NCBI GenBank assembly: GCA_028751875.1
Contig: CM054138.1
Coordinates: 48,054,283 to 48,118,282, forward strand
Direction of reading: 5' to 3'
Length of the DNA stretch: 64,000 nt
Source: Rapana venosa
Lineage: Eukaryota > Mollusca > Gastropoda > Neogastropoda > Muricidae
The translations under genes and the position numbers were made by a program. Positions 23,662 to 34,413 of this stretch are shown here, one piece after another (positions within the stretch are counted from its first letter, which is position 1; each line of letters starts with the position of its first letter). A model generated the notes under the pieces. That model saw only the letters and a list, made by a program, of their open reading frames with translations, made no database searches and had not been told where the DNA came from.

Positions 23662-24228
23662 CAGAATAATAGCATTCCTTGCATTCAGTCTCATGGAAAA
23701 TCATTGTTAGAACCATTGCAGTATAGTGTTGCCTGCTGAACAGACAGAAATGTTGGCTATTCTTGTGATTAGCACAGGACCACATTAGTTTTAGCTGGCA
23801 TTTCATCGACATCAAAATAAAGCTTTTGGAGAAATAAATAAAAAATGAGACCAGTTGCCAATCATGTCCATCCAAAGCTCATGTGAACATATGTAAACTT
23901 GAAATTCACACAAAGTACGCAACTGTTGTGCTGGTTTGACAACAGCATATAGGCCTACTGGTGATGAAATACCAGTGATATACCATTCCATTGATTTGCC
24001 TGCAGTATAAGTTATTCCCTCATGCACACACACATGCCTTTCCTATACTGCATATTCACTACGTCCATCCCTCCCTGTCCCCCCCCCCCTCTCTCCTCTA
24101 TGTCTACACCCTCCCTCCCCCCAACACACATACCATCATTCCCACACTCACACCATCATCCCACACACCATCACTCACACACCACACATACATCATTTTC
24201 TCTCTCCACACATACACACACTCACACA
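23662..24228. other. Unique-looking non-coding stretch
   Basis: After the array ends, the sequence has no recognisable exon or repeat until the CA-rich block. Short open frames on both strands show no family motif. Confidence 0.4.
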
Positions 24229-24388
24229 CATCATTCACAAACACACACACGCCATCATTCACAAACACACGCCACCATTCACAAACACACACACGCCATC
24301 ATTCACAAACACACACACCATCATTCACAAACACACACACCATCATTCACGAACACACACACCATCATTCACAAACACACACACACAT
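24229..24388. repeat. ATTCACAAACACACACACCATC minisatellite
   Basis: A 16-24 bp unit, catcattcacaaacacacac, repeats about seven times. Thr/His-rich open frames across it are repeat artefacts. Confidence 0.85.
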
Positions 24389-24389
24389 G

Positions 24390-25130
24390 CAAGCAGGCAC
24401 GCACACACCCACTTCTTCCTCAGTGCCTTCCCCCCTTTTAAAACCCCCCAGAAAACCCATAACTAGCCCTGTCCACTCACCACACATTCAATCATACCTC
24501 TTCCCCCATTCTCAACTATCCTACCCCTACCCCCTCCTAGCACCTCTTTCCCTAACATTCTACCACCACCCCCAACCCCTCTAAGAAAAGAACTTGCCAT
24601 CGTGTCAGCATGCACCAAACTATCTACCTGCCTGTTGTGTCCACATGGTGGGCCAGGATTAGTTAGTGTGAGGATTAGTATGAACAGTTAGCAAAAAAGG
24701 AAAGGGTCGGTTGTCTGGTCTGTCTGTTGGAAAGCATGTGGACACAGCAACAGATAGAATTGAAGGTACATAGCTGTAGACACAGTTACCAGTTAACAGG
24801 ACTTTCTGGATTTTAAATTTGGATTTCTTTTATCACAAATTTCCAGCTCTGCTATCAGCAAAGTAACTTCAGACCCAAAGACTTTTTTAGACTTTGTGTC
24901 CATAAAAAAGAATAAACCCAAAATAAACCATCTGAGGTCTTTTGAATGAAGGTCAAAATCAACCATGTGAATTCTTTTTGAAAAATTGAGGCCAAAACTC
25001 ACTGTGAGATAATTTTGTTTTGAAAACTAGGGCCAAAATAAAGGTGAGAAAAATCTATCACTATCGGCGGCCCTCTTCTCCCTATTCCCACTTATCCAAA
25101 TGTGTATTCTACCCCCTCCTCTCCTCACTG
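24390..25130. other. Non-coding stretch without recognised features
   Basis: C-rich at first (24400-24580), then ordinary AT-rich sequence. Nothing identifiable on either strand. Confidence 0.4.
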
Positions 25131-25149
25131 CCACCACACACATACAAAC

Positions 25150-25206
<57 letters not shown>

Positions 25207-25454
25207 CACGTGGTCTTTTCCTTTCATCTGTTATTTTACGTGTAAAGACGTAAAATTTACGATGACCTTATGCCTACTACTGCTACTACACACAGAACAT
25301 TTTGTGTGTATCACTACTACTACACTACTGCTATACTACTACACAACACACACCTCTCTCACACCCACCCCCCCCCACACACACACCTCACACATGACTA
25401 AACCACACACACACATACCACTAACCACCCACACACACACACACACCACACACC

Positions 25455-25488
<34 letters not shown>

Positions 25489-25570
25489 TGCACGCACACA
25501 CACAGCACTGCACCACACCACACACCCCTAACACACCAACACACTCACATCTCACACACTCACTCACTCA

Positions 25571-25610
<40 letters not shown>

Positions 25611-25833
25611 ACACACACACACACACACACCACACACACTCCAACCACTCAAACAAACTACACACATACTCACACACACCCCTCATACATACACCCCAAC
25701 ACTAAAACACACAAGCACCTTCCTCACACACTAGTGACTTTTCTACACACACCAACACTACTACTACTACAACTAACCACACTCAAACACCCACTACACA
25801 CACCCTACTGCTACTACTACTACTAACAACACA

Positions 25834-25878
<45 letters not shown>

Positions 25879-25880
25879 AC
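25130..25880. repeat. Compound (CA)n / (CTA)n microsatellite block
   Basis: Successive CA runs (about 25146-25209, 25325-25505, 25565-25650, 25830-25875) are separated by ACT/CTA trinucleotides. There is no coding evidence. Confidence 0.95.
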
Positions 25881-26284
25881 CTCTTACTAAAAACCTATAA
25901 AACTTTACACTGTAGTAAAATCATGGAAAGATAACCAGAGGTAGATCACCACAAAGATTGGTTCACAATACTGTAACAGTATCACTAATCCTGCCAACAT
26001 TAAACCACATCATCATTGTAATTCCTTTAGCACTTGCCCCCATCATCTATGTAACTGCCTTTTCCAATTATAAAAGCAGCATCTGTGAAAGTCAGCCTTA
26101 CATGGTTTGACTGGCTTCAACAGGCATTACACCAAGTATTTCCCAATAGCTCTTTGGGATTCATGAAAAAAAAAGTGTACAAAAAAGAGGGAGGCAGCAT
26201 TACAAATAGTTGCCAGCCCTGTATGGCATGTTTCAACAATAGCATTGTCTCAGCTGATCATTAAATCCAACTCAGTAAAAACAA

Positions 26285-26710
26285 CAACTTTTTCCCTTTA
26301 TTTTCTTCTTTTTTCCCCCTTTATTTTCTTCTTTTTATTTTTTTTCCCCTCTTTTTTCTTCTTTTTTTCTCCCCTTTTTCTCTTTTTTTCCTTCTTTTTT
26401 CCTCTCCTTTTTTCTTTTTTTTTCTTCTTTTTTTCCTCTTTTTTTCTCCTTTTTCCCCCTTTTTTTCTTTGCTTTTTTCCTCTTTTTTTTCTTGTGTGTG
26501 CATCTTTTTTTCTTGTCTTTTTTTTTCTTCTTCACGTGCAGATTGTAAAGCACCATCTTTTTTGTTTCAATATTTTGGGGGTCTTTTCTTCATTTTTTCT
26601 CTTTTGGGGGGTTTCTATTTTTTCCCCATTTTCCCCTTCTTTGTTTTTTTTTACCATGGTTTTTCTTTTCTTTTTTTCATCATGGCGTTTTGGGTTTTGA
26701 GGTTTTTTCT
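26285..26710. repeat. Long polypyrimidine (T/C) tract
   Basis: Almost purely T and C on the plus strand to about 26530, then T-rich with G interruptions. Phe/Ser-rich and Lys-rich open frames here are compositional. Confidence 0.9.
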
Positions 26711-26914
26711 TCTTTTTAATGGGTGCTACTTTTCAGTCATATATATCAATACTGTTTAAAAAAATTTTTACATCAAGTCATCACTGACAGTAGGATGTGC
26801 TTTGCAGTGTTGTCCCTTGCAAATTCTTTTGACATTTTTTTGTGTCACAGTTTTTCCCCCTAGCTGCTACACATAGTTTTGGGAGTCCTGCACTAGAATG
26901 TGATAGGGATGTTT

Positions 26915-27345
26915 TCCATGACGGCAGTGTCCTGCTCTCTTCTGCTACATTGCCGCCATCTGATGTCCTCGGCGACGGCAGAATGTCCTCGGCGGCAATG
27001 TCCTCAGCAGCGATATCCTCGGCGATGGCAGCAATATCCTTGGCGCGGCAGCGATGTCCTTGGCAGCGATGTCCTTGGCAATGTCCTCAGCAGCGATATC
27101 TTCGGCAATGATCTCGGCGATGGCAGCGATGTGCTCGGTGATGGCAGCGATGTCCTCGGTGACGGCAGCGATGTCCTCGGCAGCGATGTCCTCAGCAGCG
27201 ATGTCCTCGATGGCAGCAATGCCCTTGGTGACGGCAGCAATGTCCTCGGCGACGGCAGCGATGTCCTTGGCAATGTCCTGAGCAGCGATGTCCTTGGCAA
27301 TGTCCTGAGCAGCGATGTCCTCGTCGACGGAGGCGAAGTCCTCTG
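26915..27345. repeat. GC-rich minisatellite (GATGTCCTCGGCGACGGCAGC type)
   Basis: Variants of gatgtcctcggcgacggcag repeat in modules that are multiples of three (15, 24 bp and similar). As a result several frames on both strands stay open for 60-155 codons. The minus strand gives E-D-I-A-A-x repeats, the plus strand S-D-V-L-G-D-G repeats. I see no splice sites, no flanking coding sequence and no known domain, so I call a minisatellite; a small repetitive protein exon cannot be excluded. Confidence 0.75.
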
Positions 27346-28330
27346 AGTGGTTCCTGCCAAAAAACACATGTTACAACCATCAGTATAGGCCTTTAATATA
27401 CTTATGGCAACCATAGTTTTTCTACTTATTGACTTATCTAATATTACACACATTATATAACATGTAACCATTTACCCTTTTAAACAAGTCAAACTAAATA
27501 AATAAAAAATGTTCAATACTGTGCCCGTTTATTTTCCTTTGATTTTGTTTATATTTTTGTGTATGTGGAAAGGCAAAAAACAAACATAAAAAAGGGCATG
27601 CTGACTAAACACAATCAAATTTGACAGGGCAGCGACAAATAAAAAAGGAAGTATCAGTATTAGTTCCACAGTGATCTTTTCCTGCTTAACTTACACATAC
27701 AGGATGGTCAGAATGACATACAATTAAAAATTATTGGTAACATTATCACCCATATCCTAACTATAAAACAATTGATGTTACTGAAACCACCACCCCCACC
27801 CAGCAATATTGATGAAAAATGAAAAACTCTGGTTTTGTGGCTTTATTGGGATTTTATAATGATTCTAAGAAAGAAGGTGGCAGGTTAAACACTTTAAAAA
27901 AAAACTGAATGTCAAAGCCCTTGGGATGAGACTATAAACCAAATGTGACGCTCCACCATGAAATGAGTCACTTTGCACCTGATCCACTTTTCTGCTAGGA
28001 GCCATTTTAGGCAGGTGGGGGTCAGGTTGACAATTTTGAGATTTAAACTATAGCCATTCTTCTACTATGTACCGAAGTATCAAATTATAATTTTTGTTTC
28101 CTTTTGCATTAAAAATAGGTTTAGAAATACCCAAGCCCTCATTCTGACCTATTATTATTTTGATGCTAAGCTCACCAATTTCTCATTTTGTCACTTCCTG
28201 CAGTCTATTATTTTGTATCACTGTTCTTTCTTTCTTGTGCTCTGAATCAACTCCCCAAAAACTTGTCAGGCAACTGTGCATTATTTTTCCTTTTAAGTGT
28301 CATATGGTTTGAGCTATCCACCTGTTACAG
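27345..28330. other. Non-coding stretch with a SINE-middle fragment
   Basis: AT-rich and without exons. At 27913-27945, aagcccttgggatgagacta followed by taaacc matches the conserved middle of the recurrent SINE family; nothing else of the SINE is clear. Confidence 0.45.
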
Positions 28331-28331
28331 C

Positions 28332-28482
28332 CAGTGCCAAAGCCACTCCCCGGAAAGTCCTTTGGATGAGACTATAAACAGAGGCTCTGTGTGTAAACAC
28401 ATGCAGAACATCTTGTGCAGATGTTAAAATCTGTTGCTTTATAAAAGAGTACGCTACTGTGTGCCGGTGGAAATGGGCGACA
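28332..28482 (+). mobile_element. tRNA-derived SINE, middle and part of 3' region
   Basis: CAGTGCC, AAAGTCCTTTGGATGAGACT, ATAAACAGAGG, CAGAACATCTTGTGCAGATG and TGTGTGCCGGTGG in SINE order. Both ends are missing. The following 28483-28960 shows nothing recognisable. Confidence 0.75.
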
Positions 28483-29214
28483 CATGGGATGGATGCTATA
28501 GCCGAGTGGTTAATACCATTTGATTTCAATTCTATGTGGCCATGAAGTCCTACTTTTAAAATCTTGGTAGCTGTCTGGTGAATTAAGGGTGGGGATTTTT
28601 ACAATCGTCCAAGTCAATTTCAAGCGCAGACCTGCCAGCGCCTTCATTCCCCTCATGGATATACATATACAGAAAATCAAGTATGCACATCAAAGATCCT
28701 GTAATTCATGTCAGCATTTGGTGGTGTATGGAAACACAAACATACCCAGCATATATCCCTGAAGGTGGAATGGGGGTTCCTTTATGATAAAAAAACAAAC
28801 GAGAAATGGGGCAAACTGCTCAAAATTACTTAAAAGGAGGGGGAGGGTTGCTTTTTTATTTTCCTTTTCTTTTCTGCCTCATCTGTGACATTCCTGTCCC
28901 TGCTGTTCCCACGCCACTCATTTCAATCTCCCTGCCAAAGCGAGCATTGCAAGAATAGGAACCCTGCCCGCCATCCAGGCATGTCGTAAAAGGCGACTAA
29001 GGAGACACCTTTCCCCCTAGGTAAAGGGGGTTGGACACAGGGCTAACAACCCTGCTCCGTAAAACAACTCCTGTTACGGAAACCTTAAACAGAAAAACTC
29101 TTGCCAACTCATTCTTTGGGAGATCTGGGGATCCTTCAAGGAAACATATGACGCGCTGCAGCCAAACCCGTCAGGAAGCTGCAGGGTGACACCCCCTCAT
29201 CAACCGGAGACCCC

Positions 29215-29990
29215 TTGATGAAGTCCCCGAGGTTGTTGTCACGTCGGCCGGTCCTACTTGGAACATGGAACGTGAGGACCCTCTGGGAAACCGGACGGTG
29301 TGCGCAGGCAGTGAGGGAGATGGACAGATATCGCCTCACACTCCTGGGCATGTCCGAAGTCCGGTGGAATGGTCACGGAGTGACAAGATTACAGTCAGGA
29401 GAAACCTTGCTCTACTCCGGTAAAAGTGAAGAAGACCGTCACGAAGCTGGAGTAGGTCTCCTGCTGTCCAAGCATGCGCCAAGAGCCTGCTGGAAATGGG
29501 AGCTGTTTCAGGACCGCTTTCATCACCGCTCGGTTTGGGGTCGCGCTTCCAGAAGGTGTCCCTTGTCATGTGCTAGCCCAAAACCAACCCGCGGAGGGGA
29601 AGACAAGGACAACTTCTACACCCAGTTTCCAGTCGGTGGTAGACAAGATTCCGAGCGGGACAATGCTCATCCCCCATGGGCGACATGAACGCCAAGGTCG
29701 GGACTGACAACACTGATAGAGAGCGGGAGATGGGACCATGGCTTGGAAACAAACGAAAATGGAGAAATGCTTGCTGATTTTTGTGCTGCCAACAGCCTTG
29801 TGTTTGGGAGGCACGCTTTTTCCACACCAGCGTTCCCAAACCAAGCCACCTGGGTCTCCCCCGACACCAGACAGAGAACCAGATAGATCACGTCATGGTG
29901 AGACAACGCTACCGGAGCTCCCTAAAAGACGTGAGATTTAAGACGCGGAGCAGACATAGGGTCAGACCCCCATCTTGTGGTCACCAAGAT
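29215..29990 (+). pseudogene. Endonuclease domain of the RTE-like element, frameshifted
   Basis: The first open frame (29215-29688) has GTWNVRTLWETGR, the N of the EEP-family catalytic start, then LLGMSEVRWNGHG with the catalytic E and SGETLLYSG. Later pieces, MNAKVGTDNTDRERE near 29687 and ENQIDHVMVRQRYRSSLKDV at about 29870-29930, are in other frames. These correspond to the GD-N and SDH-type parts of the domain. At least three frameshifts are present. Inactive. Confidence 0.8.
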
Positions 29991-30699
29991 CAAGATGCGC
30001 TTGTCTGCGAGAAAGACTCTGCAGAATCCAAGGAAAAAGTTCAACGTTTTGAGATTGAAACAAGAAGCCCACAAAGAATGCATTTCAGATCCCCACTTCC
30101 AAACCGCTTCCAAGTGCTCCAGTCAGAGAAGACAGAAACAGTGGAACACAAAGGGAAACCACCTTCAAAGACGCCATTGTGGGAGCCTGTGTGAGGTTTT
30201 AGGACAAACCAGACAAATAGGAAGCCTTGGATCAAGGATGAGACCTGGAAGAAAGTCGAGGGGAGAAGGCTAGCCAAAAAAGAGCTGAATCGAGCTACGA
30301 CCGCCAAACAGAAGCGACGAGCAAACAGCCAAGTACTCCAAAATTCCCAAAAAGAAGCCAAGAATGAGCTACGAGCAGACAAAACGAGCTCGCATCAATG
30401 CCATCGCAGATGAAGCAGAAGAGGCTGCTGGCAAGGGAGACCTCAAAAACCCTATGCCACCACCAGTTTTCCTTAGCGGGCGTCGCGCAACCCAAAAACA
30501 GACCTGTCAGAGACAAGGAAGGGAAGCTTCTCACTCTATTGAAGACCAGATAAAAAGATGGAAAAGAGATTTTCAGGGGTCTTGAATCGACCAGCCCCAG
30601 AGGAACGACCTCAGCTGGACCCGGGGGAAACCCTTCGACATCAAATTGGAGAGATCCCAAGACAGAGATCCGAAAGGCATCAGCAGCTTGAAGAACGGA

Positions 30700-32185
30700 A
30701 AGGGCTGCTGGCATTGACAACATTCCGGCAGATGCCTTGAAAGAAGGGGGGGTTTTGTGACATTCGTTGACGAGTTACACCGCTTGCTCAACCGATTTGG
30801 ACAACTGGGGGGGTGCCAGCAGAATGGAAGAAGGGGCCCGCTTGTGAAGTCCCCAAGCACGGTGACCTCTCCCAGTGTGGAAAGTGGCGAGGTGTCACCC
30901 TGTTTTTCCATCCCCAGCAAAATCCTCACAAGAGTCATCCTGGACCGAATGAAAGAAAGCTCTCAACAAGACTCTTCGAGATGAACAGGGAGGCTTCAGA
31001 AAAAGAAACGTTCCTGTACCGACAGATTGCGACCCTCAGAATCATCGTGGAAAAGTCCATAGAATGGCAGTCACCTCTCTACGCCCTTTCTTCATCGATT
31101 TTGAGAAGGCCTTTGAAAAGCGTGGACAGACAAGCAATCTGGAACATCCTTCTCCCACTATTTGGTGTGCCATCAGGTTTGTAACATCATAAGACAACTT
31201 TACGAAAGGGTTCTCCTGCCAGGGCATTCCCCGGTGGAAGACTGGGCAGCTTCGGGATCTCTTCCGGTGTCGGGCAGGTGCTGCTTGTGTCCCACTCCTC
31301 TTCCTTGTGGTGCTGGACTGGGTGACAAGGACGGCCTACCCCAAGTTCCGGGAAAGGTATCCAATGGACCCCTCTGACAAAGCTGGAAGATCTCGATTTT
31401 GCCGATTTACCTGGCTCTGCTATGCCCGCCCTGCAGTCATCCAAAGCAAGTCACTGCCCTAGATACCACAAACTAGACGTGTTGGCCTCGGATCAGTCAA
31501 GAGAAGACAAGCTACTGCGTAAACCAAAAACCAGCAAGAGGGGTCCTGTCACCATCTCTGGGAAAGCAGTAGGGATGTCAGTGAATTTGTGTACCTGGGC
31601 AGTTTAAAATCAGCCAGAAGGAGGCCACAGACGAAGACATCAAAAGGGAAAAATAAAGAAAGCATGCCAAGCCTTGCCATCTTGAAACCTGTATGGAGGA
31701 ACAAATGCGATCTCCACAACCCCCCAAGCTCAGGATCTTCAACTCCAAGTGAAATCTGTGCTTCTCTAGGGGTCAGAAACTTGGCGGGTCATCAACACCA
31801 GCTCCTCCAAGTTTTAGACCTTCATCAACGGATGTCTCCGGCAGATCCTTCATCTCAGATGATTCGACAGAGTGCCAAGTACCGACCTGTGGATGAGGGC
31901 GAACCAACAGCCTATGGAAGTCCAAGTAAGGCGGCGAAAATGGGGTTGGGTCGGCCACACCCTACGGAAAGGAGCCTTTCAACAGCCCAGACCCAAGCGC
32001 TCGAGTGGAACCCGCAGGGGAAAAGGAAGAGAGAGCGCCCCAAACAGACCTGGAGGAGAAGCCTGCATAGTGAGCTGAGAGACTCCAGCCTGACATGGGA
32101 AGAGGCCAAGACCCTTGCCAGAGACAGGAGAAGGTGGAGGGACGGTGTTGAGGCCCTATGCTTCGCTAGGAGCTATAAGGAATAA
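30700..32185 (+). pseudogene. Reverse transcriptase and C-terminal region of the RTE-like element, frameshifted
   Basis: Pieces in alternating frames: PAEWKKGPACEVPKHGDLSQ, KILTRVILDRMK, ATLRIIVEKSIEWQ, LEDLDFAD, VRRRKWGWVGHTLRKG and WNPQGKRKRERPKQTWRR. The order matches RT fingers, palm and C-terminus of RTE-type elements. The catalytic FADD reads FAD followed by a shifted frame. The last frame closes at 32185. Confidence 0.8.
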
Positions 32186-32199
32186 GAAGAAGAAGAGAA

Positions 32200-32523
32200 G
32201 AATGGGGCCACCAGCCAGAGGGGTCCTGCACTGCTGCTGGGTCACTTTGGTGGTGTTCAGTGGTACCTGTTCTGAGCTAACATACGCAGGACATCTCCTA
32301 CTAAGTCACCTACTAATGACAGTATTAGTTCAGTCGTGGGGGTTGCTTAAAATTGACATTTGGTAAAACAGTTTAAAATCAAGATTTGGGTTTATGGTGG
32401 GTTTGGAATCCTTAACCCAACCCAGACCAGATCAACTGACCAACTGATCTGACTTCAGTTTCTAAATACTGAATCGACCAAGACTGACCACTGGCAGTAG
32501 GTCAACAACATTTACTATCAGAT
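32200..32523. other. Unassigned non-coding stretch
   Basis: No exon is clear. 32410-32490 resembles 34690-34760 (gatc...acttcag, gaccaagac-type phrases), perhaps a degenerate copy of the duplicated intronic segment of the minus-strand gene. Confidence 0.3.
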
Positions 32524-32847
32524 ATCCCCTGGTGGTTAGAGTGATGCACATTGTGCTCGTAATCTGCTGACCCAGGTTTCAATCTTGCCCAAGAGGATTT
32601 TTCCTCCGAGTTGTCATCAGTGCCGACTCCACTAACCCAAAAGTCCTTCGGATGAGACTATAAACCGAGGTCCCGTGTGTGAACACACCCAGAATGCACA
32701 CATGTTTAAACCCGTTCTGCTTTTTGGAAGAGTAGGCCATTGTGTGCCGGTGGGAATGGACAACAAAATTTACAAAACTGCATACACATGGGGACTGGAT
32801 GTAAAAAAGCGCATTCCATTATCCTCAAAATAAAAGAATAATTTTTT
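32524..32847 (+). mobile_element. tRNA-derived SINE, full length
   Basis: Head CTGGTGGTTAGAGTGATGCA and the B-box region CTGCTGACCCAGGTTTCAAT. Middle CAGTGCCGACTCCACTAACC and GTCCTTCGGATGAGACTATA. Then GAGTAGGCCATTGTGTGCCG and GGGGACTGGATGTAAAAAAG. The terminal hairpin is partly deleted (GCGCATTCCATTATCC). Confidence 0.88.
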
Positions 32848-33899
32848 TTAATCCCACAATGCAATGCAACAAGAAAGTCTTCAGGCAGTGAAGACCATGA
32901 ATGTCATTGTTGAATTTGGTTGTAAGAGATTTCGTCAACATTTTTCTTCGTGTTTTTTTTTTTAACACATTTTTTGGTGGGGTCATTGGCGCTTGGTGAA
33001 CTTTGAAAAATTTCTAGCTAGAACTCATTTTCAGACATAATATTTAACTGTGTTTTTGAGGTTTAAACTTGTGAAGAAATTTTGAAGACAGACAAGTCTG
33101 AAGTCAATTGTAACCTAGTTATAAGAGAAAATTTGACATATGTGTGCTGCCAACGATTTGGTCAACAATCTTTTGGTTACTGATTTTACAGATTATTTTC
33201 AATTACTAGGGAATGGTAGGGAGGGGAAATACTGGTAGGTAAATAAGAAAATTGTTATTTGGCAATATAATTTGAGAAGACTGGGATGATTATCTTCAGA
33301 ACTTAAATATAAGGACTCCATACAAAGAAATTTAATTCATATAAAGTTATTTTAAAACTTAAACAGGTTTGGAAAATCTTTATTCCATTTCTGCAAGCTG
33401 ATGCAATGTCAGCTTGCCATAATTTGTCAATGTGCTATAATTTGTTAACAACAATCCTCAACTTTTTCCTTAGAAACTTGAATCCAATCCAATCCTGTTG
33501 TTTATAGCCCCACGGACCACAGAGGCCATATCAGGGATGTCACCTTGTCAAATTTTAAATCTCTAACTCTACTATTGTTCCTTACAGTTTATCCTATGAT
33601 GTAGCCTATCTACCGCTGAAAGTGGCACCAACATACAGTAAGTCGGACATTGCAAGGCTCCCAACTCCTCATTTTTAGGATTATGTTGGTGTGGGTTTTT
33701 TGTTGTTTATTTGTTGTTGTTTTTTGCAAAATGGCATACATTATATAGCACTGTATTTTGTATCACTGGGACTGTTAGGAACACACTGAATAAGAAGTTT
33801 GCATGTATGAAGCTTTTTGAGTACCTTGCCATATTATAAGCAACCTTACTCTTAACTTTAGAGATTTTTCTCCTTTAGTGGAGAGTGCAGGCTATGCTA
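32848..33899. other. Non-coding AT-rich stretch
   Basis: No exon or repeat identified with confidence. 33498-33545 (tttatagccccacggaccac and following) is more GC-rich and may be a piece of another interspersed repeat. Confidence 0.35.
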
Positions 33900-34211
33900 C
33901 AGTCTCCACATAAGGTAAAGGTAAAAGGAGTCTCATGACCTATAAGGTCGTAGGGGAGCGAGGCGTCAGAGACTCACTTCTCTAGGGCCAGCATATTGAG
34001 GGCGGCGCCCATCTCCTCTCCCTGGCTGCTTTACCTTCCCTGATCCTAAAGAGGGCAGGTACCCATTTACAGCTGGGTGAACTGGGGGAACTGTACTGAA
34101 GCCAAGGAACGCAAACGGTCACCCATCCAACTGGTAACCATGCTCGACGCTGCTTAACTTGGCTGGGGAAGAGCGAGTGCTCCGACCACTGAGCTATCCA
34201 GTCTCCACATA
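33900..34211 (-). mobile_element. 5S/tRNA-headed SINE with 13-bp target duplication, copy 2
   Basis: CAGTCTCCACATA at 33900-33912 and 34199-34211 flanks a 286-bp insert (33913-34198), a clean target-site duplication. Read on the minus strand, the insert starts GATAGCTCAGTGGTCGGAGC, a tRNA-type A box. About 20 nt further on is a 45-nt segment (34160-34116) that agrees at 37 of 45 positions, by my hand alignment to remembered vertebrate 5S rRNA, with the A/IE/C internal promoter (AAGTTAAGCAG, TTGGATGGGTGACCG). The tail is AAGGTA-rich on the plus strand. It is transcribed, if at all, by RNA polymerase III (inference). Confidence 0.85.
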
Positions 34212-34336
34212 CCACTTTATAATTCAACATTGTTTCAGTCTAGACCTTGGCACCTAGCTCACATCAATAGCTCACATCAATAACTCACAAAGCTTTGGCC
34301 TGGGCCAAAAAAGGAATGGATGAAATGTCATGTTAC

Positions 34337-34413
34337 CTCGTCGCCTCCTGGTAACTGACATGTGGTGCTGGGTGGTGTCTGTTCTTTGACACTTGATTCC
34401 AGACCTGTAGTTC
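34337..34413 (-). CDS. Putative exon 3 of unidentified minus-strand gene
   Basis: Acceptor aactgctttcag, donor GAG then gtaaca, 77 bp, phase 1 in and phase 0 out. It encodes TTGLESSVKEQTPPSTTC then QLPGGDE, a hydrophilic, Pro/Thr/Ser-rich segment. Its first 27 nt match exon 2 of the same gene at 20 positions. No domain recognised. The case rests on compatible splice phases and exon duplication. Confidence 0.45.

Larger units (their letters stand above)
16720..23662. repeat. Degenerate long-period tandem array with hairpin core
   Basis: About 7 kb of A/C-rich, G-poor sequence (plus strand) made of related units. A core, tatgttggtgtaaaatctgc then catcaatcttccag and agatctgccaccaacatcaa, starts near 17221, 18165, 18541, 19162, 19714, 20412, 20769, 21426, 21743, 22692 and 23377. 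Spacings fall into a short class (about 320-375) and a long class (about 620-700); two longer ones (about 945) and one of about 550 reflect extra partial copies, insertions or deletions. Long units also carry ccccttctccccacacactt, tctctgtgctggttttttgc, cttatacagcattaatctgt and acctctccccacacactttc. Short units skip the middle. Two SINEs interrupt it. No frame stays open through a unit. Confidence 0.85.
28960..32200 (+). mobile_element. RTE-like non-LTR retrotransposon, degraded full-length copy
   Basis: One continuous relic. The 5' UTR-like part has atgtcgtaaaaggcgactaa at about 28980-29000. Then come an apurinic-type endonuclease (from about 29250), an RT region (about 30750-31450) and the C-terminal region with WNPQGKRKRERPKQTWRR. 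It ends after the stop with an (AAG)n tail at about 32186-32200. The reading frame switches many times through short indels, and the FADD catalytic box of the RT is broken. Clade assignment (RTE, of the endonuclease-RT type common in molluscs) rests on motif recognition only. Confidence 0.85.

Noticed and set aside
25100..25826. Thr/His-rich and Val/Cys-rich open frames over CA/TG repeats here and at 2432-2746, 46519-46960, 49083-49745 and 63241-63749
   Set aside because: They are translations of dinucleotide repeats, which lack stops in several frames; no splice sites or non-repeat coding sequence.
28960..29100. HDV-like self-cleaving ribozyme at the 5' end of the RTE-like element
   Set aside because: Such ribozymes are known in some RTE/R2 elements, but I could not build the required double pseudoknot by eye.
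34116..34196. 5S rRNA or tRNA gene
   Set aside because: Only the internal promoter-like part is present, the rest does not fold as 5S or tRNA, and the target duplication shows a retroposed SINE.
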